This document shows positions 38,236 to 46,046 of a stretch of 52,969 nt of DNA, in pieces. Positions within the stretch are counted from its first letter, which is position 1, and the number at the start of each line of letters is the position of its first letter. The translations under genes were made by a program, and so were the position numbers. Source of the DNA: an uncultured Oscillospiraceae bacterium (lineage in GTDB: Bacteria; Bacillota; Clostridia; Oscillospirales; Oscillospiraceae); contig CAJTSQ010000003.1 of NCBI GenBank assembly GCA_910578735.1, positions 1 through 52,969 of the forward strand, in the 5' to 3' direction. The notes below the pieces were generated by a model. The model did no database searches. It saw nothing but the letters and a program-made list of their open reading frames with translations, and was not told the origin of the DNA.

Positions 38236-39525
38236 CTATTCCTCCCAAAATTCTTTATGGGGCTTCCAGCCCTCCACCAGGGCCCCCAGCTGGCCGATGA
38301 CCTTGGGGGTGCAGACGGCAATTACGTCAATGGTTTCACCGTAGTCCACACGCTCCACCTTGGCCTCCAGGTACAGCTTGTCCAGCAGGCCCCCCTTGTC
38401 GTAGGGCAGGTGGATGGTAACCCGCCGGGCCCCGTTGTCCAGCACCCTGCCGATGGCGGTCAGCAGGTCGGGCACCCCCTCCCCGGTTTTGGCGGAGATG
38501 GATACCCGTCCCTCCCCGTGGGGGCGGATATCCCCCGTCCACAGGTCGCACTTGTTAAATACCTCGATGCGGGGGGTCTCATTGGCCCCCAGCTCCTGGA
38601 TGAGCTGGTCCACAACCTCGGCCTGTTCCCGCCACTGGGGGCTGGAGGCGTCGATGACATGGAGGAGGAGGTCGGCGTATTCCAGCTCCTCCAGGGTGGC
38701 CTTGAAGGCCTCCACCAGGTGGTGGGGCAGCTTGCGGATAAAGCCCACCGTGTCGGACAGCAGGACGGTGCAGGTGTCGGAGATCTCCAGCGTCCGGGTG
38801 GTGGTGTCCAGGGTGTCGAACAGGCGGTTGTTGGCGGGGATCTCCGCCCCGGTGAGGTGGTTGAGCAGGGTGGACTTGCCCGCGTTGGTATAGCCCACAA
38901 TGGCCACCACCGGCACCTCATTTTTAATGCGCCGCTCCCGCTGGGTGGCCCGGACCCGGCGCACGTCCTTCAGCTCCCCCTCCAGCTTGGAAATCTTCCG
39001 GCGGAGGACCCGGCGGTCAGACTCCAGCTGGGTCTCGCCGGGGCCGCGGGTGCCGATGGCGCCCTCCTGCCGCTCCAGGTGCTTCCACATGCCCAGCAGG
39101 CGGGGCAGCAGATACTTGTACTGGGCCAGCTCCACCTGGAGCCGGCCCTCCTTCGTCCTGGCCCGCTGGGCGAAGATGTCCAGAATCAGGGCGGACCGGT
39201 CCAGCACACCCACCTTCAGCTCATCAGCCAGGTTGCGCTGCTGAGAGGGGGAGAGGGGGTTGTCGAAGATGACCAGGTCGGCGTCCGTGGCCTCCACCAG
39301 CTCCTTCACCTCGGCCACCTTGCCCTCGCCGATGAAGGTGCGGGGGTCGGGGCTGTCCTTGGACTGGGTGACCACTCCCACCGTCTCGCCTCCCGCCGTC
39401 TCCAGCAGGGCGGACAACTCCTCCATGCTCTCCTCGTCCGCGTTCTCCTCCCGGCTCAGGCTGAAGGCGCTCAGCCCCACCAGGACGGCGCGGTTAAATG
39501 GTGTTTTCTCTTGAATATGTTGCAT
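38236..39525 (-). CDS. hflX: GTPase HflX, ribosome-splitting / stress factor
   Basis: 429 residues. The N-terminal HflX domain (RTFIGEGKVAEVKELVEATD, FDNPLSPSQQRNL) and coiled linker (IGTRGPGETQLESDRRVLRR) precede a G domain with P-loop VGYTNAGKST, switch DTVGFIRKLPHHLVEAFKAT and NKCD. In other bacteria it splits stalled or hibernating ribosomes. The GNAT gene downstream is coupled to it. Confidence 0.95.
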   Translation of the reverse strand: MQHIQEKTPFNRAVLVGLSAFSLSREENADEESMEELSALLETAGGETVGVVTQSKDSPDPRTFIGEGKVAEVKELVEATDADLVIFDNPLSPSQQRNLADELKVGVLDRSALILDIFAQRARTKEGRLQVELAQYKYLLPRLLGMWKHLERQEGAIGTRGPGETQLESDRRVLRRKISKLEGELKDVRRVRATQRERRIKNEVPVVAIVGYTNAGKSTLLNHLTGAEIPANNRLFDTLDTTTRTLEISDTCTVLLSDTVGFIRKLPHHLVEAFKATLEELEYADLLLHVIDASSPQWREQAEVVDQLIQELGANETPRIEVFNKCDLWTGDIRPHGEGRVSISAKTGEGVPDLLTAIGRVLDNGARRVTIHLPYDKGGLLDKLYLEAKVERVDYGETIDVIAVCTPKVIGQLGALVEGWKPHKEFWEE

Positions 39526-39540
39526 ATAGGCTATCTTTCC

Positions 39541-40083
39541 TCATTTCTTCTCAGATCGCGGCAAACCCGCCGCACAGGGGCGCAGCTCTCGCGCATAGAC
39601 CTCCAGCACATAGGGGCTGCCGTCACGCTGGTCGATGCAGGGACCTGACGCCGCCAGAGTGAAGCCGCAGGAGCGGATCAGAGCCTGTGAGGCCCTGTTC
39701 TCAGACCGGGTGGAGCAGTGGAACTCCGTTCCGCCCCGTTCCCGGGCGATCTCCATCAGCAGCTCCAGAAGCTGCCGCCCATAGCCCCGGCCCACATAGT
39801 CCGGCCCCAAGGCGATGCTGGTTTCCTGCCAGATCCCAGGCGACAGCTCCGCCAGCCCGGCCCAGCCGATGGCCTGCCTGCCGGCCTTTTGGTAGACGGT
39901 CCAGACATCGTGGTCCCTCTGCCAGGCGATGGTCCGCTCCATCCGGGCCCTGGCCTCCTCCTCGCTGTCCGTGACCGTCCACAGCATATACCGGGCGGTC
40001 TCGGGCCAGGACCACACGTTGCGGTACAGGTTCTCCCAGTCCTCAAAGCGGGCCTTGTCCAAAATCAGGTCACGGGTTTCCAT
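39541..40083 (-). CDS. GNAT acetyltransferase
   Basis: 180 residues. The sequence RNVWSWPETARYMLWTVTDS, SIALGPDYVGRGYGRQLLEL (acetyl-CoA loop) and ENRASQALIRSCGFTLAASG identify the RimJ/RimL-like branch. It overlaps the end of the HxlR regulator gene upstream by 14 bases, so it is probably controlled by that regulator. Substrate unknown. Confidence 0.88.
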   Translation of the reverse strand: METRDLILDKARFEDWENLYRNVWSWPETARYMLWTVTDSEEEARARMERTIAWQRDHDVWTVYQKAGRQAIGWAGLAELSPGIWQETSIALGPDYVGRGYGRQLLELLMEIARERGGTEFHCSTRSENRASQALIRSCGFTLAASGPCIDQRDGSPYVLEVYARELRPCAAGLPRSEKK

Positions 40084-40432
40084 GTCCGTCCTCCTGCGTC
40101 AAATTTTCCCGGCTCCACTCCAGCATAGTGTGGAGGAGCGGGGCGAAGCTCTCCCCCAGGGGGGTGAGGGTGTACTCCACCCGGGGCGGCACCTCACCAA
40201 AGACCTCCCGGTGGAGGAAGCCATCCTCCTCCAGCTCCCGGAGCTGCCGGGTCAGGGTGGACTGGGTGATGCCCTCCAGCCGCCGGCGCAGCTCGCCAAA
40301 TCGCTGGACCTGATAGAAGGCCACATACCACAAAATTAAAATTTTCCACTTGCCCCCCAGCACCGACTGGAGCCGGCCCATGGCCTCGCACCGGGCCAGG
40401 GTCTCGGGGGAGGTAAACTTGTTGTCCGCCAT
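40070..40432 (-). CDS. HxlR-family winged-helix regulator
   Basis: 120 residues with the HxlR core: LGGKWKILILWYVAFYQVQR, FGELRRRLEGITQSTLTRQL, RELEEDGFLHREVFGEVPPR, VEYTLTPLGESFAPLL. The usual N-terminal redox Cys is represented by TLARCEAMGRLQ. These regulators respond to aldehydes, oxidants or quinones and often act on a divergent gene; here that would be the radical SAM gene. Confidence 0.92.
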   Translation of the reverse strand: MADNKFTSPETLARCEAMGRLQSVLGGKWKILILWYVAFYQVQRFGELRRRLEGITQSTLTRQLRELEEDGFLHREVFGEVPPRVEYTLTPLGESFAPLLHTMLEWSRENLTQEDGHGNP

Positions 40433-40485
40433 GCTTGTCCCCTCACGGTATCAAAAAGTGTACTAATTCCAAAAAAAGACCGTAC

Positions 40486-40514
40486 TTGCGCTCCCTTTCC
40501 TCCTGTGATAAGGT
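40486..40514 (+). promoter_or_regulatory. Candidate promoter of the radical SAM gene
   Basis: TTGCGC, 17-base spacer, TAAGGT. The -10 is weak. A GC-rich hairpin (GCCGGCGGCGGG/CCCCGCCGGC, 40522-40544) lies between it and the AAAAGGAG ribosome site. Confidence 0.45.
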
Positions 40515-40568
40515 GGCATCAGCCGGCGGCGGGCCCCCGCCGGCCAATCCAGAAAAGGAGCGTTTACT

Positions 40569-41504
40569 ATGCACTTTACCGGCACCATCTGGCGGCCGCC
40601 CTACGAGGCCGGCTCCCTACTGATCGAGGCCACCGCGGGCTGTACCCACCACCGCTGCAAATTCTGCACCCTGTATAACGACCTGCCCTTTCCTTTCCGC
40701 ATGTCCCCCCTGGAGGACATAGAAGCCGACCTGCTGGAGGCCCAGACGGCTTTCCACTCCCCCTTGGGGAAGCTGACCGCCGCCCTTCAGGGCCTGCCCG
40801 CCCGGGAGGGCCCGGACCGGGTCTTTCTCACCGGAGCCAACCCCTTCGTCCTGAAAACAGGCCGCCTGCTGGAGATTTCCCGGCTCATTGGGCAGTATCT
40901 CCCGTCAGTTAAGACCATCGGCTGCTTCGCCCGGATCACCGATGTGGGTCTGAAAACCGACGGAGAGCTGGAGCAGCTCAAGGCCGCCGGGTACGACGGC
41001 CTGACCATCGGGGTGGAAACCGGCGACGGTCCCTCCCTGGCCTTCATGGACAAGGGCTATACTCCGGAGGATATCTCTGTCCAGTGCCAGCGGCTGGACC
41101 GGGCGGGCATCGGATACAATTTTTTCTACCTCACCGGCATCGCCGGGGCGGGGCAGGGGGAGCGGAGCGCAAAAGCCAGCGCGGAGGTGTTCAACCGGCT
41201 CCACCCCAGGCTTATCGGCTCCTCCATGCTCACCGTTTACCCCGACTCCCGTCTGTACCAGGAGATTCAGGCGGGTAGCTGGAGGGAGGCCAGAGAGGTG
41301 GAAAAGTATGAGGAGCTGAAAACCCTGGTCTCTCACCTGACCATCCCCGTCACCTTCGCGGCTCTGGGGGCCTCCAACGCCTACCAGTTTCAGGGGGAGC
41401 TGCCCGGGGACCGGGAGGCCCTCCTGTCTGCCCTGGACCGGATCATCCGGCGGGAGAGCGAGGACCGGCTGCGGTCCTACCGGACCAACCTGCCCCACCT
41501 GTAG
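40569..41504 (+). CDS. Radical SAM protein
   Basis: 311 residues. The [4Fe-4S] motif is CTHHRCKFC (C-x4-C-x2-C, residues 25-33), a spacing seen in a subgroup of radical SAM proteins rather than the common C-x3-C-x2-C. Further core motifs are VFLTGANPFVLKTGRL, TIGVETGDGPSLAFMDKGYT and FYLTGIAGAGQG. The fold is the COG1032/HemN-like type, lacking a visible B12 domain. It would generate a 5'-deoxyadenosyl radical; the substrate is unknown. Divergent from the HxlR regulator. Confidence 0.85.
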   Translation: MHFTGTIWRPPYEAGSLLIEATAGCTHHRCKFCTLYNDLPFPFRMSPLEDIEADLLEAQTAFHSPLGKLTAALQGLPAREGPDRVFLTGANPFVLKTGRLLEISRLIGQYLPSVKTIGCFARITDVGLKTDGELEQLKAAGYDGLTIGVETGDGPSLAFMDKGYTPEDISVQCQRLDRAGIGYNFFYLTGIAGAGQGERSAKASAEVFNRLHPRLIGSSMLTVYPDSRLYQEIQAGSWREAREVEKYEELKTLVSHLTIPVTFAALGASNAYQFQGELPGDREALLSALDRIIRRESEDRLRSYRTNLPHL

Positions 41505-41505
41505 A

Positions 41506-42009
41506 TCAGTCCTTCACCAGGACATCCACGATCTCCCCGATATACAGGGTGTGATAATCCTTCTCAGGATACCACTTTGTTTTAATTTCCTGGGGAATAT
41601 TGTCGGGGTCCATGGGCTGGGCGAACCGCTTGCGGCACACCAGCACCAGCTCGGCCTCCTGGAAGTAGGGGGCGCCGCACTCCGCCGCCTGGACAGTAAA
41701 GCCGCACTCCTTTACCTTGTCGATATCCCGGCCGCTCCTGGAGCCGCAGAGCTGTAAAGCCTTTCGGCTTTCCTCGCCGAAAAAGGCCAGGGTAAAGTAG
41801 TCCTCCCGGTCTACAAACTCCTTGGTGTACCGCTGGGGGCGGATGTAGCAGGTGGCCGAGGGGGCCCCCCAGATCACACCCAGCCCGCCCCAGGAGGCGG
41901 TCATGGTATTGCATTTTTCGGAGGTTCCAGCGGTGATGAGCATCCACTGGTCGCCAATGGCGGAAAAGACGTTTTTGTCCAGCGTTTTGGGGTCGATCTT
42001 TTTGAACAT
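41506..42009 (-). CDS. Flavin reductase-like FMN-binding protein
   Basis: 167 residues from an ATG 9 bases after GGAGG. It has the split-barrel flavin reductase pattern: NTMTASWGGLGVIWGAPSAT (FMN contacts), YIRPQRYTKEFVDREDYFTL and IGEIVDVLV. Such proteins in anaerobes are NAD(P)H:FMN reductases or flavoredoxins. It converges on the radical SAM gene with 1 base between stop codons. Confidence 0.9.
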   Translation of the reverse strand: MFKKIDPKTLDKNVFSAIGDQWMLITAGTSEKCNTMTASWGGLGVIWGAPSATCYIRPQRYTKEFVDREDYFTLAFFGEESRKALQLCGSRSGRDIDKVKECGFTVQAAECGAPYFQEAELVLVCRKRFAQPMDPDNIPQEIKTKWYPEKDYHTLYIGEIVDVLVKD

Positions 42010-42029
42010 GGTGGTTACCTCCTTCATTT

Positions 42030-42166
42030 AAGCCCCCCTTGTCAAAGGGGGGAGGGCCACGAAGTGGCGGGGGGATTCCGGGTATCAGAACCATGCGTGT
42101 AAAACGGAATCCCCCAGTCGCCGCCTGGGGCGGCGCCAGCCCCCTTTGGCAAGGGGGCCTTTTTTC
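42030..42166. repeat. MITE-like inverted-repeat element (about 137 bp)
   Basis: Left end AGCCCCCCTTGTCAAAGGGG followed by GGGGGGATTCCG; right end, read inward, AAGGCCCCCTTGCCAAAGGG followed by GGGGGATTCCG. The two halves form an imperfect inverted repeat of about 50 bp, and each end is palindromic by itself. There is no coding capacity. The right end has a T-run and could also work as a terminator on the plus strand. Confidence 0.75.
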
Positions 42167-42210
42167 CATTCCCTAAAGTTTATGCGGATTTGGGGCGTTT
42201 TGATACAAAA

Positions 42211-42241
42211 AGCCGCACCGAATACACGGTGCGGCTTTTGT
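42211..42241 (-). terminator. Terminator of rpmE
   Basis: AAAAGCCGCACCG pairs with CGGTGCGGCTTTT (42211-42240) around AATACA-type loop, right after the rpmE stop on the minus strand, with T residues at its foot. Confidence 0.78.
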
Positions 42242-42252
42242 ACATAGGGGGG

Positions 42253-42456
42253 TTACTGACCAAGGCCGAACTTCTTGTTGAAGCGGCTGACACGGCCACC
42301 GGTGTCCACCATCTTCTGCTTGCCGGTGTAGAAGGGGTGACACTTGGAGCAAACTTCTACGCGGATGTCCTTCTTGGTGGAGCCGGTCTCGATCACATTG
42401 CCGCAGGCGCACCGGATGGTGGTCTGTTGATAGTTGGGGTGGAGGCCTTCCTTCAT
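42253..42456 (-). CDS. rpmE: 50S ribosomal protein L31 (zinc-binding form)
   Basis: 67 residues: MKEGLHPNYQQTTIRCACGN, the Cys knuckles CAC and CSKCHPFYTGKQ that mark the zinc-containing C+ type, and the C-terminal GGRVSRFNKKFGL. GAGGTG precedes the ATG. A solitary gene with its own promoter and terminator. Confidence 0.97.
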   Translation of the reverse strand: MKEGLHPNYQQTTIRCACGNVIETGSTKKDIRVEVCSKCHPFYTGKQKMVDTGGRVSRFNKKFGLGQ

Positions 42457-42495
42457 ATTATCTTCACCTCTTTCTCCTCAGGAGGGTATTCTTAT

Positions 42496-42540
42496 AAACG
42501 CAACTGGTATCATAACACAGTTTTCCAAAAAACGCAACTG
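42496..42540 (-). promoter_or_regulatory. rpmE promoter flanked by an 11-bp direct repeat
   Basis: Minus-strand TTGCGT, 17-base spacer, TATGAT (42509-42537). CAGTTGCGTTT occurs twice, at 42530-42540 (covering the -35) and 42496-42506 (just after the start point). The two copies could bind a regulator that brackets the promoter. Confidence 0.65.
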
Positions 42541-42601
42541 TTTTTTTGAGATTTATAAAAATAAGAGGCAGTCTTCTTTATTTTGCACAAAACGGGGCCT
42601 T

Positions 42602-42631
42602 TTGTTACAAAAAGCATACTTTTTGTAACAA
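42602..42631. promoter_or_regulatory. Operator 1, TTGTTACA-N14-TGTAACAA
   Basis: Part of a 15-bp perfect inverted repeat (42600-42614 with 42619-42633: TTTTGTTACAAAAAG / CTTTTTGTAACAAAA around CATA). The AT-rich arms are not a terminator. Same half-sites and spacing as operator 2. Confidence 0.7.
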
Positions 42632-42716
42632 AAGAGGGAAATCAAAATTTTCTTAGCAAACCCCTTATTTTTAATAAAAAGCGTCCGATATAGTTAGTGA
42701 AACAGCCGAGGGCCTT

Positions 42717-42746
42717 TTGTTACAAAAAGTATACAACCTGTAACAA
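42717..42746. promoter_or_regulatory. Operator 2, TTGTTACA-N14-TGTAACAA
   Basis: Second site with identical 8-bp half-sites and 14-base spacing; here the spacer (AAAAGTATACAACC) is not palindromic, so the conserved parts are the half-sites. It ends 41 bases before the csrA-like start. The two operators bracket a region (42660-42700) where a promoter with CCGATAT, reminiscent of a flagellar sigma -10, could lie. Confidence 0.7.
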
Positions 42747-42787
42747 GGGGGTCCGCACCACTCAGGCGCGATGGAAAAGGAGTCGTT

Positions 42788-43162
42788 ATGCTGCAACTGA
42801 CGCTGACGCCGGGCGAGTATTTCACCGTTGACGGCAAGATTATCATTCAGCTCCACCGGGTAGAGGGGGAGCGGGCCCACGTGGCGATTGAAGCGCCGCG
42901 GGAGGTCCCCGTGGTGCGTGGGGCGGTTCTGGAGCGGCAGGGCGGGCAGCGGCCCGCGTGCCTGCTGAAGGTGCCCGCCCGCAGCCGGAAGCACCGGTGG
43001 CTGTTGTGGGACCAGGCTAAGGAGGATTCCTCCCGCCGGGCGCGCAAGCTGCTCCGGCAGATCGAGACGCCGGAAAACCGGGCTGAGATCGCCGAGCTGC
43101 AAACCCTTCTGGACCGGCTGGCCCAGGGGGAGGGCCTGAGCGGCGAGGACGCCGCGGGCTGA
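42788..43162 (+). CDS. csrA: CsrA-like RNA-binding regulator with a C-terminal extension
   Basis: 124 residues against 60-75 for CsrA. Residues 1-45 match CsrA: M-L-x-L-T start with Leu4, Pro-Gly-Glu at 8-10, a beta-sheet core, EAPREVPVVRG with Arg44 at the RNA-binding position. The basic Arg6-Arg7 of classical CsrA are Leu-Thr here. The extra 75 residues are charged and helical (SRRARKLLRQIETPENRAEI). AAAAGGAG precedes the ATG. In Firmicutes CsrA blocks translation of flagellin until FliW removes it, and the next gene is flagellin, so the same control is likely. Confidence 0.75.
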   Translation: MLQLTLTPGEYFTVDGKIIIQLHRVEGERAHVAIEAPREVPVVRGAVLERQGGQRPACLLKVPARSRKHRWLLWDQAKEDSSRRARKLLRQIETPENRAEIAELQTLLDRLAQGEGLSGEDAAG

Positions 43163-43336
43163 GGGTCCCAAGGTTTCTTTGGTTTCACCCGGTCCTAGGC
43201 CGGTTGAAATATAGTTCCGCGCCGGATGGCTCGGGAGCTGTGGCCACGGTTCCCGGGGCGGATGGCGCACCACAAACTGTGCAGGTGCAAAGGATATGCC
43301 GAAGCACAATAAATAATAGGAAAAGGAGTTTATTTC
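43163..43336 (+). promoter_or_regulatory. Long flagellin leader with several GGA motifs
   Basis: The 174 bases between the csrA-like gene and flagellin hold GC-rich stems (for example CCGGTCCTAGGCCGG) and GGA in CCGGATGG, GCGGATGG, AAGGATAT and the ribosome site AAAAGGAGT. CsrA binds GGA in loops and over ribosome sites, so these are candidate targets. No riboswitch consensus was recognised. Confidence 0.45.
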
Positions 43337-45898
43337 ATGCGTATTCAACACAACATTATGGCCATGTCGGCCTACCGCAACTACAACACCAACACCTCCG
43401 CCCTGAGCAAGAACCTGGAGAAGCTGTCCTCCGGCTACAAGATCAACCGCGCCGGTGACGACGCTGCCGGTCTGGCTATTTCTGAGAAGATGCGCGCCCA
43501 GATCACCGGTCTGAACGCCGCTCAGAAGAACGTCAAGGACGGCATCTCCCTGGTGAAGACCGCTGAGGGCGCCATGCAGGAGATTCAGGACATGCTCAAC
43601 CGCATGGACTACCTGGCCACTCAGTCCGCCAACGGCACCTACGACGATGAAGTGGACCGCGCCGCCCTCCAGAAGGAGGTTGACCAGCTGAAGTCCGAAA
43701 TCGACCGTATCGCTGACAGCGCCAACTTCAACGGCATCAAGCTGCTGGACGGCTCCAAGGATATGGGCAGCACCAAGCTCCAGCAGGTGGAGCAGACCAT
43801 GAGCGGTAAGCTTCCCGATGTTAAGGACCCTGCGGAGGCCCCTGGCGACCTTTACGATAACACCATCCTGCACAAAGGTGAGGTAGCTGGTGTGGAGCAC
43901 ACCACCTTTGCTGTGGACCTGCATGACCTGAAGTTTTCTAATGCCGATGGTAAGAGCATCAATCTGACGATCGGTGAAGATACCTTTACGCTGGCAGGCG
44001 ATGGTACAGACAGCATGGATGCTGCGGCAATCGCTGCGGCCTTTGCGGCTGGCAAGTTCACAGACGCAGATGGCAATGCTGTTGATGCTACCAATGTCTC
44101 CATTGGCGGCGGTACGTTTAAGGTGGCGGCGTCTGGCACTCGTCTCACCTTTACGCAGACTGCGGGCGATCCGGTGGATGGCAAGATGGAGGTTTCCATC
44201 ACTGATGCCGCCGGTGCTGGTCCTGATGGTCCTGGCGGCGCAGGCACCCCCAGCCAAATCGGCGGAACCGGCGCTACGATTGCTGTAAACGGCAACGATA
44301 CCACGGTAGCCGCTGGTGCCAAACTGAAGGATGCCATTGACGCGCTTGTCGCTGGTGGTGCCACCATCACAGATGGCTCCGCGATCAATGTTCAGTATGA
44401 TGGTACGGATTGGAAGCTGTCTGTCGGCGGTACCGATTTGGGTACCATCACTGCCAACGATAATGGCGCCGGCAAGCTGACTCTCTCCAATGCCGCTGGC
44501 GACGAGCTTCTGACCATCACCGGCACAAACAACGAGGCTGAGGCTGATTACCAGGGCGTTCTTGGCACCCCTACCGACACAGGCTTGACCTATACGAACG
44601 CGGTCGCTGCCCCTGCTGGCCGTGCCGCTGATGCTCCTGCGGCTCCCAATCTTACCGACCCCACCGTCAAGACGATTACCGAGACTACTGCGCCTGGGGC
44701 AGGCGCTACCGCCGAGTACGACTTTGACCTGGCTGGTCTGAACCTTGACGGTCCTGGAAAGCTGAGCTTCGGCATCGGTGGCAAGACCTATGAGGTCGAA
44801 GTCACTCAGGACGAGATTGACGCTGGCAATGTTGACGCTGCTGTGGCTACCAAGCTTGCAAACGCAATGAACGCTGACAAGATTACGGATACTGGTACTG
44901 GCGACTTTACCGCTACTGTAACCGGTACGGCGATCAACCTGACAGCCGCCCAGGCTGGTGCTTTTGCAGGTGCTGCTCCCGATTTCACTGCTTTCACCGT
45001 AACTGCCGCTGCCCCTGACGCTGACCCCGGTCCTGATGATGGCGACAACGGCGATGCTGCCGATGCGCCTGTGTTGAGCGGCAGCTACAACAAGGGTACT
45101 ACTGTGATTGCCTCCGCCGCAGACGGCAAGGATGCGATTCTGGCCAGCACCAATTTCGAGGTGACTGCGGACATGATCACCGACGGTGCTAAGTTCCGCT
45201 TCGGCGAGGAGACCTACACCTTCTCCACTGAGACCGCCGGTGTCAGCGGCAGCACCATTGGCATTAAGGACCTGTTGGACAGCAACGGCGTCCTGGATGC
45301 AAATAAACTGGGTACCGCTCTGGAGCGCCTGACTGAGGCAGCCAAGGACAACAAGACTTACACCGTAGGCACAACGGGCGATGGCCGCATCAGCGTTGTC
45401 GAAAAGGAAGGCCAGAGTGTCAAGGATCTGACCACCCTGAAGGGTGTGGAGGAGTCCCTTGGCTTTACTCCCGGTGCTTCCGCCACCTCCGCTAACAGCA
45501 ATGCGCTGACTCTGCAAATTGGCGATACCAGCGACAGCTACAACCAGCTGTCTGTCTCCATCGGCAATATGCACACCAGTGCCATGGGCATTGGGAATCT
45601 GAGCATCGCTAAGGCTGAGGATGCCGCCGCCGCTATCCAGACCATCAAGAACGCCATCAACTACGTGTCCTCCGTCCGTGGCGACCTGGGCGCCACTCAG
45701 AACCGTCTGGAGCACACCGCCAACAACCTGTCCGTGATGGCCGAGAACATCCAGGACGCCGAGTCCACCATCCGCGACACCGACATCGCCGAGGAAATGA
45801 TGAGCTACACCAAGAACAACATCCTGGTGCAGTCCGCCCAGGCCATGCTGGCCCAGGCCAACCAGGTGCCTCAGGGCGTTCTCCAGCTGCTGGGCTAA
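43337..45898 (+). CDS. hag: Flagellin, large form with a long variable central region
   Basis: 853 residues. The N-terminal D0/D1 region (MRIQHNIMAMSAYRNYNTNT, LEKLSSGYKINRAGDDAAGL, MDYLATQSANGTYDDEVDRA) and C-terminal D1/D0 region (VSSVRGDLGATQNRLEHTAN, NILVQSAQAMLAQANQVPQG) are canonical and assemble the filament. Residues about 155-770 are a Thr/Ala/Gly/Asp-rich beta domain, with two divergent copies of a module (IGEDTFTLAGDGTDSMDAAA and IGGKTYEVEVTQDEIDAGNV), resembling flagellin-IN inserts, that would project from the filament. Codons in the centre use more T-ending forms than the ends. AAAAGGAG precedes the ATG. Confidence 0.96.
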   Translation: MRIQHNIMAMSAYRNYNTNTSALSKNLEKLSSGYKINRAGDDAAGLAISEKMRAQITGLNAAQKNVKDGISLVKTAEGAMQEIQDMLNRMDYLATQSANGTYDDEVDRAALQKEVDQLKSEIDRIADSANFNGIKLLDGSKDMGSTKLQQVEQTMSGKLPDVKDPAEAPGDLYDNTILHKGEVAGVEHTTFAVDLHDLKFSNADGKSINLTIGEDTFTLAGDGTDSMDAAAIAAAFAAGKFTDADGNAVDATNVSIGGGTFKVAASGTRLTFTQTAGDPVDGKMEVSITDAAGAGPDGPGGAGTPSQIGGTGATIAVNGNDTTVAAGAKLKDAIDALVAGGATITDGSAINVQYDGTDWKLSVGGTDLGTITANDNGAGKLTLSNAAGDELLTITGTNNEAEADYQGVLGTPTDTGLTYTNAVAAPAGRAADAPAAPNLTDPTVKTITETTAPGAGATAEYDFDLAGLNLDGPGKLSFGIGGKTYEVEVTQDEIDAGNVDAAVATKLANAMNADKITDTGTGDFTATVTGTAINLTAAQAGAFAGAAPDFTAFTVTAAAPDADPGPDDGDNGDAADAPVLSGSYNKGTTVIASAADGKDAILASTNFEVTADMITDGAKFRFGEETYTFSTETAGVSGSTIGIKDLLDSNGVLDANKLGTALERLTEAAKDNKTYTVGTTGDGRISVVEKEGQSVKDLTTLKGVEESLGFTPGASATSANSNALTLQIGDTSDSYNQLSVSIGNMHTSAMGIGNLSIAKAEDAAAAIQTIKNAINYVSSVRGDLGATQNRLEHTANNLSVMAENIQDAESTIRDTDIAEEMMSYTKNNILVQSAQAMLAQANQVPQGVLQLLG

Positions 45899-45931
45899 TC
45901 CCCAACAGGAGCAATTCACCTCAACGCAAAG

Positions 45932-45961
45932 GGACCGGGCGCAAGCCCGGTCCTTCTTTTT
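45932..45961 (+). terminator. Terminator of flagellin
   Basis: GGACCGGGC-GCAA-GCCCGGTCC followed by TTCTTTTT, 33 bases after the stop. Confidence 0.9.
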
Positions 45962-46046
45962 GCCCTTTTTACGCTCCGCCCGCATAGCGGCCCGCAAAAT
46001 GCCGCATAATGATAGCGAGAATCACGCTTGAGAGGAGAAAACAGGT

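Noticed and set aside
42600..42633. Terminator for rpmE or for an upstream plus-strand gene
   Set aside because: The perfect inverted repeat is almost entirely A/T, lacks a GC stem, and an identical-format site recurs at 42717, so an operator is the better reading.
43163..43336. c-di-GMP riboswitch in the flagellin leader
   Set aside because: The conserved blocks of known c-di-GMP riboswitches were looked for and not found; GC-rich stems and GGA motifs are better explained by CsrA control.
42671..45997. Very long open frame on the minus strand opposite flagellin (over 1100 codons)
   Set aside because: It is the antisense of the flagellin gene plus flanks, shows no protein family features and has a composition dictated by the sense codons. 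High-GC genes commonly leave an opposite frame open.
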